The translations under genes were made by a program, and so were the position numbers. The notes under the pieces are model-generated. The model saw nothing but the letters and a program-made list of their open reading frames with translations. It was not told where the DNA came from and did not search any database. Positions 26,613 to 34,086 of a stretch of 64,000 nucleotides of DNA are shown piece by piece (the stretch's first letter is position 1; every line of letters begins with the position of its first letter). This DNA comes from Mongoliibacter ruber (lineage in GTDB: Bacteria > Bacteroidota > Bacteroidia > Cytophagales > Cyclobacteriaceae): NCBI RefSeq assembly GCF_003003005.1, contig NZ_PVTR01000007.1:248001-312000 (forward strand). The letters are read 5' to 3'.

Positions 26613-29240
26613 ATGGAAGCCAAACAAATCAGAAGTACTTTTATTGAGTTTTTCAAATCCAAGCAACATCAATTCGTCCCTTCTTCCCCAATTGTTGTCA
26701 AAAACGATCCCACGCTGATGTTTACCAATGCAGGTATGAATCAGTTTAAGGATTTCTTTTTAGGCAACGAGCAGGCAAAGGCTTCACGAGTGGCCAACAG
26801 TCAGAAGTGCTTAAGAGTTTCAGGTAAACACAATGATTTAGAGGAAGTTGGTGTTGATACCTACCATCACACCATGTTTGAAATGCTTGGAAATTGGTCC
26901 TTTGGTGACTATTTCAAAAAGGAAGCTATAGAATGGGCATGGGAACTTTTGACTGAAGTATATGACCTGCCTAAGCAAAGACTATACGTTTCAGTTTTTG
27001 GTGGGGATGATGGAGATGGCCTAGGTAAGGACATTGAAGCTTTTGACATTTGGAAAAATATTGTGCCTGAAGACAGGATACTTTTTGGAAATAAAAAAGA
27101 TAATTTTTGGGAAATGGGAGATACAGGCCCTTGTGGTCCTTGTTCTGAAATCCACATTGACCTCAGGCCGGATGAGGAAAGAAAAATGCTTGATGGCTAT
27201 GGGCTAGTCAATAATGACCATCCTCAGGTTATAGAAATATGGAACCTTGTATTTATGCAGTTCAACAGACTTTCTGACGGATCATTGAAGGATTTGCCAG
27301 CCAAACATGTGGATACTGGGATGGGTTTTGAAAGGCTAGTAAGGGCTATTCAAAATAAGTCATCCAATTATGATACAGATATTTTTATGCCTTTCATCAA
27401 TGTACTTGAAGAGAAATCGGGTATTTCTTATGGCAAAGATGAAAAAATAGATATTGCCATGAGGGTAGTGGTAGATCACATCAGGGCGATTGCGTTTACA
27501 ATTGCTGATGGGCAGCTTCCGTCTAATAATAAGGCAGGTTATGTAATTCGAAGAATTCTGAGAAGGGCTGTGAGGTATGGATATACTTTCTTAGGGTTTC
27601 AAAAACCATTTCTTTTTGAATTGATGCCCTTATTAGCGGATAATTTTGGAGGAATATTTCCTGAATTGTCAGCACAGCAAGATTTTATTGCCAAAGTAAT
27701 CATGGAAGAGGAAGCTTCTTTTCTAAGGACTTTGGATAATGGGCTCAAAAAACTTGAACAAATCAAAGAGGAATTAGCAAACGCAAATTCTTCTGTCATT
27801 CCAGGTAAAACGGCTTTCGAGTTGTATGATACCTATGGTTTTCCCCTGGACCTTACTTCTTTGATCGCAAGAGAAAATGGACTTTCAGTAGACGAAAAAG
27901 GTTTTGTAACTGAAATGGAAATCCAAAAAAACAGGTCTCGAGCTGCAGCTGAACAAGAAACAGGTGATTGGGTCTTGGTAAAGAGTGATGAGGCTGTTGA
28001 GTTTGTTGGTTATGATCATTTATCGGCTTCAAGTTCTATTATAAAATACAGGTCTATAAAAGATAAAAAGGGTGACCGTTTCCAAGTTGTTTTAGACAAG
28101 ACACCGTTTTATGCAGAAAGTGGCGGACAGGTAGGAGATCAAGGTTCTTTGAAATCTGATAGTGAAACCATTAAAGTCTTGGATACCAAAAAAGAAAATG
28201 ACCTTATTGTCCATTTCGTAGACAGGATTCCTTCTGATCCAAGTGAAGTATTTCTTGCAGAAGTGAATGTTTTCAAAAGAAAGGCGTCCATGAATAACCA
28301 TTCCGCCACGCATTTATTACATGCGGCTCTAAAAAAGGTTCTTGGGGAGCATGTTCAACAAAAAGGCTCTTTGGTCAATGAAAACTTGTTGAGGTTTGAT
28401 TTTTCGCATTTTGCGAAAATGACTGAGGATGAAATTGCACAGGTAGAACTGATAGTGAATGCCAAGATCAGAGAAAACATTCATTTAAATGAACAGCGAA
28501 ATGTTCCGATCGAAGATGCCAAAGCACAAGGAGCTACAGCGTTGTTTGGTGAAAAATATGGTGATTTTGTACGCGTGATTACTTTTGATAAAGATTTTTC
28601 AGTGGAATTGTGTGGGGGGACTCATGTAAAAGCCACGGGGGAAATAGGTCTTTTGAAAATCGTTTCTGAAGGTTCGATTTCTGCAGGTGTGAGAAGAATT
28701 GAGGCGATAACAGCAAGTTCAGCTGAACAATATGTCAATGATCAAATTAAGCTCATCTCAGAAATTCAGGAGTTGTTGAAAAGTCCCAAAGACCTCAAAA
28801 AGTCAGTTGAATCTTTGTTGGTAGAGAGAAATGAACTCAAGAAAGAAATCGAAAATCTCCATGCAAGGCAAGCTGTAGCCATTAAGCAAGAATTAATCAA
28901 AGTAGTGAAAGAAGTGAATGGCTATAATTTTATAGCGGCAGAAGTAGCATTACCAAATGCAGATGCTTTGAAAAAACTGGCTTTCGAATTGAAAAATGAA
29001 GTGGCAAACGTAGTGGTAGTTTTGGCAGCAGATATAGTGGGCAAGCCCCAAATCGCAGTAATCATAGAAGAATCGCTTGTGAAAGAAAAGGGATTCAATG
29101 CCGGAAATGCTGTAAGGGAATTGGCCAAACAAATTCAAGGTGGGGGAGGTGGTCAACCTTTCTTCGCAACGGCAGGGGGAAAAAACCTATCAGGCTTAGC
29201 AAATGTTATCACAAAGGCGGAGGAATTGTTTGGGTCTTAA
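26613..29240 (+). CDS. alaS: Alanine-tRNA ligase
   Basis: Charges tRNA-Ala and edits mis-charged Ser and Gly. 875 residues, the full family length. The class II catalytic core starts directly (IRSTFIEFFKSKQHQFVPSS, then FTNAGMNQFKDFFLG). The editing domain carries the zinc motifs HSATHLLHAAL (HxxxH) and CGGTHV. The C-terminal oligomerisation domain ends with the glycine-rich GGGGGQPFFATAGGKN typical of AlaRS. ATG 26613 is the only sensible start. It is transcribed away from the M23 gene and is followed by gatB after 83 bp, so two translation-fidelity genes sit together. Confidence 0.98.
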   Translation: MEAKQIRSTFIEFFKSKQHQFVPSSPIVVKNDPTLMFTNAGMNQFKDFFLGNEQAKASRVANSQKCLRVSGKHNDLEEVGVDTYHHTMFEMLGNWSFGDYFKKEAIEWAWELLTEVYDLPKQRLYVSVFGGDDGDGLGKDIEAFDIWKNIVPEDRILFGNKKDNFWEMGDTGPCGPCSEIHIDLRPDEERKMLDGYGLVNNDHPQVIEIWNLVFMQFNRLSDGSLKDLPAKHVDTGMGFERLVRAIQNKSSNYDTDIFMPFINVLEEKSGISYGKDEKIDIAMRVVVDHIRAIAFTIADGQLPSNNKAGYVIRRILRRAVRYGYTFLGFQKPFLFELMPLLADNFGGIFPELSAQQDFIAKVIMEEEASFLRTLDNGLKKLEQIKEELANANSSVIPGKTAFELYDTYGFPLDLTSLIARENGLSVDEKGFVTEMEIQKNRSRAAAEQETGDWVLVKSDEAVEFVGYDHLSASSSIIKYRSIKDKKGDRFQVVLDKTPFYAESGGQVGDQGSLKSDSETIKVLDTKKENDLIVHFVDRIPSDPSEVFLAEVNVFKRKASMNNHSATHLLHAALKKVLGEHVQQKGSLVNENLLRFDFSHFAKMTEDEIAQVELIVNAKIRENIHLNEQRNVPIEDAKAQGATALFGEKYGDFVRVITFDKDFSVELCGGTHVKATGEIGLLKIVSEGSISAGVRRIEAITASSAEQYVNDQIKLISEIQELLKSPKDLKKSVESLLVERNELKKEIENLHARQAVAIKQELIKVVKEVNGYNFIAAEVALPNADALKKLAFELKNEVANVVVVLAADIVGKPQIAVIIEESLVKEKGFNAGNAVRELAKQIQGGGGGQPFFATAGGKNLSGLANVITKAEELFGS

Positions 29241-29323
29241 AGCCTTTTAAGTAAATCAATTTGGTTTTAGTGGATTTTGCATCCATTTTTGACTTATGTT
29301 TTCAACTATTTTAGAATACAAAT

Positions 29324-30784
29324 ATGCTTTCAGCAGAAATTAAAGATAAATACGAATTAGTAGTAGGGCTTGAAGTCCACGCTCAATTGATCACAAAAAG
29401 CAAAATGTATGCGACCGATTCTACGGAATATGGAAGCTTACCGAATACCCAGGTGTCGGTATTGACGCTAGGCCATCCAGGTACTTTGCCTAAAGTCAAC
29501 AGAAAGGCTGTGGAATTTGCCATTAAAATGGGTTTAGCTTGCAATTCAGAAATTACGAGAAAAAACATTTTTGCAAGAAAAAATTACTTTTACCCTGATC
29601 TGCCCAAAGGGTATCAGATCACGCAGGACAAAGGGCCTATCTGTGTAGGTGGTGAAGTGCCAGTCACACTTGCTGATGGTGTCAAAAAATCAATAGCCCT
29701 CACAAGAATACATATGGAAGAGGATGCAGGAAAATCCATGCACCTTGCCGGAGAGGTAGATACCTTGGTGGATTTTAATAGAGCCGGAGTTCCTCTAATT
29801 GAAATTGTTTCTGAACCAGACATGAGGTCTTCCGAAGAAGCTTACGCCTTTCTGGTAGAGGTGAAAAAACTCGTCAGATACCTCGATATCTGTGATGGTA
29901 ATATGGAAGAAGGCTCACTGAGATGTGATGCTAATATTTCAATAAGGCTGAAAGGAGCTGAAGAACTTGGCAAAAAAGTTGAGGTCAAAAACATGAACTC
30001 TTTTAGAAACGTATCTAGAGCCATCGAACATGAGTTTGAAAGACAGATAGATTTGATGGAAAAAGGAGTGGAGATCATATCTGAAACCAGAACCTTTGAT
30101 GCAACTACGGGCACTACAGCAAGTATGCGTACCAAAGAAGATTTGAATGATTACAGGTATTTTCCTGAGCCTGACCTTAGCCCTGTGGTAGTCTCAGAGG
30201 AATGGTTGGAAAGTATCAAAATAGCCATGCCTTCATTGCCAAGGGAGTTGCACCACAAGTTTGTCCATGAATTTGGATTACCAGAGTACGATGCAGGTGT
30301 CTTGACGGATAGTAAGGAAATTGCTTTGTTTTTTGAAACATTGTGTACCCATACCAACAACTATAAAGCAGCTTCCAACTTGATGATGGGGCCTGTGAAA
30401 TCGTATTTAAATGAATTGACGCTGCATATTGAGGATTTTCCAATAAGTCCTGAAAAGCTAGCCTCCTTGATAGCCTTGATAGATGATGGTAAAGTGAGTT
30501 TCTCGGTAGCCTCTCAAAAAGTGTATCCGGAGATGCTTCAAAACAAGGATAAAACTCCTTTAGAAATCGCCCAACAGCTCAACTTGATCCAAGAAAGTGA
30601 CGAGGGAAGTTTGAAACCTATTGTTGATAGCGTTTTGGCCGAAAATGAAGCCAAAGTCGCTGAATATAAATCAGGGAAAAAAGGTCTTATGGGAATGTTT
30701 ATGGGACAAGTAATGAAAAAGTCCCAAGGAAAGGCAGATCCTAAAGTAGCTACTAAATTATTGTCGGAAATATTAGATAATTGA
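29324..30784 (+). CDS. gatB: Asp/Glu-tRNA amidotransferase subunit B
   Basis: Part of GatCAB, which converts Glu-tRNA-Gln (and Asp-tRNA-Asn) to the amidated form. 486 residues with the family signatures VVGLEVHAQL, NYFYPDLPKGYQITQ, GSLRCDANISI and KNMNSFRNVSRAIEHEFERQ. The C-terminal GatB/YqeY domain includes KKGLMGMFMGQVMKKSQGKA with the usual GQVMK motif. gatA and gatC are not in the window. It lies 5 bp before the TlpA-type lipoprotein gene, so it may share its transcript. Confidence 0.98.
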   Translation: MLSAEIKDKYELVVGLEVHAQLITKSKMYATDSTEYGSLPNTQVSVLTLGHPGTLPKVNRKAVEFAIKMGLACNSEITRKNIFARKNYFYPDLPKGYQITQDKGPICVGGEVPVTLADGVKKSIALTRIHMEEDAGKSMHLAGEVDTLVDFNRAGVPLIEIVSEPDMRSSEEAYAFLVEVKKLVRYLDICDGNMEEGSLRCDANISIRLKGAEELGKKVEVKNMNSFRNVSRAIEHEFERQIDLMEKGVEIISETRTFDATTGTTASMRTKEDLNDYRYFPEPDLSPVVVSEEWLESIKIAMPSLPRELHHKFVHEFGLPEYDAGVLTDSKEIALFFETLCTHTNNYKAASNLMMGPVKSYLNELTLHIEDFPISPEKLASLIALIDDGKVSFSVASQKVYPEMLQNKDKTPLEIAQQLNLIQESDEGSLKPIVDSVLAENEAKVAEYKSGKKGLMGMFMGQVMKKSQGKADPKVATKLLSEILDN

Positions 30785-30789
30785 TTTTT

Positions 30790-31908
30790 ATGAAGAAGAT
30801 TAAAAATTTTATGATGCTTTTGCTTGGCATATCATTTCTCTTGGCTTGTGGGGAAAGTGATACAAGAGAGTTTGATGGAACTGTTAAAATATCAGGTAAG
30901 CTCGAAAATGTACCTCAAGGCCAATTAGTGTTATCATACATCAATGAAGATACACCAGAACAAGTAGCAGAAATACCTGTCAACAACACAGGAAAATTTG
31001 AATATGAGCTCAAATTAGAGGGACCAGGTTTTTATTTGCTCAACCTTATGGGCAGTAAAGAGGTGAAATTGGCACTTTATGATCAAGATGCCCAGATTAC
31101 CTACAATTTTGCAGATGATACAAGTCTTGAGATAAGTGGTTCAGAAGATTCCCAGTATGTACAGCAAATCAATGATTTGATGGCAGAATATCAAGGTACT
31201 ATCAATTACCTTAATGGTGTGTACATGGAAGCGATGAAAGCCAGAGATCAGGAAAAAGTTAAGCAGATTCAGCAAGATGCCATGGAATTGGAGCAAAATC
31301 ATGCAGAGAAGGTAAAAGAACTTGTAAGAGGAATGAATGGTAGTTTTGCAGCTTTACAGTCATTTGCTATGATCAACCCAAAATCAGATTTTGAGTTTCT
31401 TGATGAGACGGTTTCAAAAATGGCCGAAAAATATCCGAATTTCCAACAAGTTCAAACACTTTCAAATCAATTGGAAGAGATGAGAGTCTTAGCAGTCGGG
31501 CAGCCGGCTCCTGAAATTTCACTGCCCAACCCTGATGGAGATGTGGTCAACTTGTCTGATTTAAAAGGAAAGTATGTTTTGATTGACTTCTGGGCTGCTT
31601 GGTGTAGACCATGTAGAGAAGAAAATCCAAATGTTGTAAGGCTTTACAACGAATACAAAGATCAAGGCTTTGAAGTTTTTGGAGTTTCCTTGGATAGAAC
31701 TAAAGAAGCATGGGTAAAAGCTATAGCAGATGACAACCTTACTTGGACTCACGTGTCCGATCTTCAATATTTCAATTCAGAGGCAGCTTCGATCTATCAA
31801 ATTAATGCAATACCAGCAACGTATATGCTTGATCCTGAAGGTAAAATTATAGCAAAGGACCTTAGAGGACAGTCTTTGGAAAATAAATTAAAAGAGATAT
31901 TTAATTAA
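30790..31908 (+). CDS. TlpA-like thioredoxin lipoprotein with DUF4369-type N-terminal domain
   Basis: 372 residues from ATG 30790 (MKKIKNFMMLLLGISFLLAC); a TTG three codons upstream overlaps the gatB stop. The lipobox LLAC gives a lipoprotein facing the periplasm. The N-terminal beta domain (about 35-130, FDGTVKISGKLENVPQGQLV) is DUF4369-like. A helical linker follows. The C-terminal thioredoxin domain (about 240-372) has the redox motif WCRPC in FWAAWCRPCREENP and the cis-Pro in INAIPATYML. This arrangement is common in Bacteroidota and works in thiol-disulphide exchange, for example for cytochrome c maturation. The partner is unknown; the CcsBA system at 46-49 kb is a possible user. Confidence 0.93.
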   Translation: MKKIKNFMMLLLGISFLLACGESDTREFDGTVKISGKLENVPQGQLVLSYINEDTPEQVAEIPVNNTGKFEYELKLEGPGFYLLNLMGSKEVKLALYDQDAQITYNFADDTSLEISGSEDSQYVQQINDLMAEYQGTINYLNGVYMEAMKARDQEKVKQIQQDAMELEQNHAEKVKELVRGMNGSFAALQSFAMINPKSDFEFLDETVSKMAEKYPNFQQVQTLSNQLEEMRVLAVGQPAPEISLPNPDGDVVNLSDLKGKYVLIDFWAAWCRPCREENPNVVRLYNEYKDQGFEVFGVSLDRTKEAWVKAIADDNLTWTHVSDLQYFNSEAASIYQINAIPATYMLDPEGKIIAKDLRGQSLENKLKEIFN

Positions 31909-31911
31909 TAA

Positions 31912-31934
31912 AATGCTGCTCAAAAAGCAGTATT
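31912..31934 (+). terminator. Hairpin after the TlpA-like gene
   Basis: AATGCTGCT and AGCAGTATT, nine pairs including one G-U, five-base loop, directly after the stop. There is no T-run, so termination would be weak or Rho-assisted. Confidence 0.45.
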
Positions 31935-31996
31935 GACCCGAATTTCATCAAGACTTTCTCAAATGAAAAAATAAATTTAATTTCCTTGAATTTCCA

Positions 31997-32030
31997 TTGT
32001 GAAAATAACAGGAATTTTCATTTACATTTG
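31997..32030 (+). promoter_or_regulatory. Promoter of the four-gene LRR operon
   Basis: TTG (31997-31999), 23-bp spacer, then TACATTTG (32023-32030) followed by C: the clearest Bacteroidota-type (TTTG-TAnnTTTG) promoter in the window. The start near 32037 gives a leader of about 145 nt with no gene in it, long enough to hold regulation, though I see no known riboswitch. Confidence 0.6.
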
Positions 32031-32181
32031 CGCCGTTGGTCGAGGAAAAAAAACGAAATAGCTTATTGTAAGTTAAAGAAATTAAAAATCCTTAATTGAT
32101 CCAGTAAAACAGATTCTATGGAATGCTTTTTGCTTTTTGTGGAATCGATCAGCAAAAACAATAAAACAACAAGATCAAAAA

Positions 32182-32652
32182 ATGAAAAAAAGAACAATCA
32201 AATCACCCCTGAGCAAGTTGTTGACATTAGCCTTGTTCTGCATGTTAGCAATGGGAGCTTGTAAAAGCAAAAAGAAAGTTGTAGCCGCGCCAGAACCTGC
32301 ACCGGTTGAAGAGCCAGCTCCAGCGCCTGCACCGGAACAGCCACAACCTTCTGCGGAAGAGGTAGCTGTTGGTAAATTGGAAAACTATTTTAACAGCGTT
32401 TCTAATTCATCTAACGTAGATGCGGCAAACAGAACAATTTCAGAAGCAATGGGAATGTTTTCGAACCAAGAAACTCCGGTTTTGATTGTCATTCATGAAG
32501 AGAATGGAATTAAGGATTATGATGAACCAACAACCATCGCCAAATACCTTAATTATTTGAAAGACACTAAGAAAAATTTAAATTTCATCTCTGACATCAG
32601 ACTTGACAACAACGGTAGGGTCTCTGAGCTTGAACTTCGTAGAAAAAAATAA
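32182..32652 (+). CDS. Uncharacterised lipoprotein, operon gene 1
   Basis: 156 residues from ATG 32182 (MKKRTIKSPLSKLLTLALF); fifteen upstream in-frame codons precede the signal peptide and are dropped. The lipobox AMGAC is followed by a basic patch (KSKKKVV) and a Pro/Ala/Glu-rich linker of about 25 residues, as in lipoproteins that reach across the periplasm. The C-terminal 95 residues (VGKLENYFNSVSNSSNVDAA, then NRTISEAMGMFSNQET) form a small alpha/beta domain resembling, by eye, the N-terminal parts of the next gene and of gene 4. The LRR family does not extend into this gene. The function is unknown. Confidence 0.85.
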   Translation: MKKRTIKSPLSKLLTLALFCMLAMGACKSKKKVVAAPEPAPVEEPAPAPAPEQPQPSAEEVAVGKLENYFNSVSNSSNVDAANRTISEAMGMFSNQETPVLIVIHEENGIKDYDEPTTIAKYLNYLKDTKKNLNFISDIRLDNNGRVSELELRRKK

Positions 32653-32671
32653 TTCTGAAATAAAAATCACC

Positions 32672-33250
32672 ATGAAAAAATATATCCAGTTATTCCTGTT
32701 GTTGTTTTTTGCAACTACAGTTGTATCCGTAGCCCAGTCAGACAACATCAGTCCAGCAAGAAAGCAAGCGATTGATTCTTTAGCTTTGGAAAAAGTAAAA
32801 GATTTGTCAAAATACATTTCTATCATTGGAAGTAAAGAAACTCAGTTTTCTGAAGCAAACAGAGTAATGGACAGAGCTGAAGAGCTTTTTGCTCCTGATG
32901 CTGAAATGGGTGTTTCTTCGTTGAGCAGAAGAGAAATCGCTTACTACAAAGTAAGAAGATACTTCGAAAGATTGATGGCGCTTAACTATGATAGAGTAAA
33001 CATTACTTGGTATGATATCCACTACATTTCAGATCTTGAAAGACAGCCTGATGGAAAATATGTAGGTGTTGTTACTGTGTATCAAAGATTTGAAGGTACT
33101 TCTTTAGAAAGTGGCTTGAACTACAGAGATACCACCAAAAAAGATATCACCATTTATGTAGAGAAAAAACAAACTCAGATCGCAGGTAGAACTATTGAGT
33201 TCTGGGATGTGATGCTTGGTGATATTAGAGTGACCGAAACCTCAGCATGA
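32672..33250 (+). CDS. Uncharacterised exported protein, operon gene 2
   Basis: 192 residues from ATG 32672 (MKKYIQLFLLLFFATTVVSV); the 23 codons upstream overlap gene 1 and lack a signal. A signal peptide ends near VAQSD. The mature domain begins with a helix (SLALEKVKDLSKYISIIGSK) and then ANRVMDRAEELFAPDAEM, RREIAYYKVRRYFERLMAL and beta strands (VGVVTVYQRFEG, KDITIYVEKKQTQ). The helix-then-sheet order and size are compatible with an NTF2-like cone fold, which is inference. It lies 19 bp after gene 1 and overlaps gene 3 by four bases. Confidence 0.85.
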   Translation: MKKYIQLFLLLFFATTVVSVAQSDNISPARKQAIDSLALEKVKDLSKYISIIGSKETQFSEANRVMDRAEELFAPDAEMGVSSLSRREIAYYKVRRYFERLMALNYDRVNITWYDIHYISDLERQPDGKYVGVVTVYQRFEGTSLESGLNYRDTTKKDITIYVEKKQTQIAGRTIEFWDVMLGDIRVTETSA

Positions 33251-34086
33251 GAAAATTAATCCTACTAGTTTTAGTAACAATATTATCCTTAGAGTTGGCA
33301 CCGGGGCAAGGCTTATACAGCCCCGGCCAACCAAAGGATGACGGAAGGTTTGCAGCTTCCACCAAACAAGTAAATCAATTTTTTAGGCGTTTTAACGCTG
33401 AAGAATCTGTCGAAGGGGATAAGCGCTATTACGAAGGTGACCCATTATACAGAGACCGAGAACTGAGAGGGAAATTCATTAGCATTCTGTTTGATAATGA
33501 GACATCTTCGGTAGACTCTGAGACCAAAAAACAGTTTCTAAATGAAATCCTCTCTGAAAATTATCCTCAGTATATACATTTCCATAGGGAAGACTGGTTT
33601 GCAGAAGTAAGTGCTATTTTCACCTACAAGGGTAAGAGAGAAGACGTAACTTTATTTTTGAAAATACAACCTGAAGGTTTAGGCTATGAATGGGTAATTG
33701 ACAAAGTGGTATTTGAGCCATTTAAAGATATTTTCAAAAAGCCTGAAGGTGATTCCAAGGGGTTTTTACATCCATTAAGCCACGAACTAGGTTTTATGAA
33801 CCTTAGGAAGGCTTTTCAAGACTCTGATACCCCTGAAGCTTATACTCCAAAAGAATACTCTCCTGACTATTTAACGCTTTTTTTATACGAAATGAAAAAA
33901 GGTAGCATCAAATTTGAAACAATCAATGATGTGAAGTTTCATTTCTTCCAGATTAATAACTGGTATTTTGAATTGAATCAATTCAACAGACCAGGGTTCA
34001 ATACAGGTTGGCTAATCGGTAATTTGGTTAGATTGAAACCTGGCGACAAAGAATCTATACTCAGATACATCTATGACCAGAAATAG
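33247..34086 (+). CDS. Uncharacterised exported protein, operon gene 3
   Basis: 279 residues with a signal peptide (MRKLILLVLVTILSLELAPG). The mature part starts with STKQVNQFFRRFNAEESVEG and DPLYRDRELRGKFISILFDN, again a helix followed by a charged segment. A beta region follows (WFAEVSAIFTYKGKREDVTL) and then an extra C-terminal domain with a HPLSHELGFMNLRKAF segment. No cysteines or catalytic motif stand out, and no family is recognised. The start overlaps the gene 2 stop (ATGA) and the end overlaps gene 4 by 14 bases, so all are translationally coupled. Confidence 0.85.
   Translation: MRKLILLVLVTILSLELAPGQGLYSPGQPKDDGRFAASTKQVNQFFRRFNAEESVEGDKRYYEGDPLYRDRELRGKFISILFDNETSSVDSETKKQFLNEILSENYPQYIHFHREDWFAEVSAIFTYKGKREDVTLFLKIQPEGLGYEWVIDKVVFEPFKDIFKKPEGDSKGFLHPLSHELGFMNLRKAFQDSDTPEAYTPKEYSPDYLTLFLYEMKKGSIKFETINDVKFHFFQINNWYFELNQFNRPGFNTGWLIGNLVRLKPGDKESILRYIYDQK

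Noticed and set aside
32037-32181. A riboswitch in the 145-nt leader of the LRR operon
   Set aside because: No conserved riboswitch core or strong terminator/antiterminator pair could be recognised by eye.
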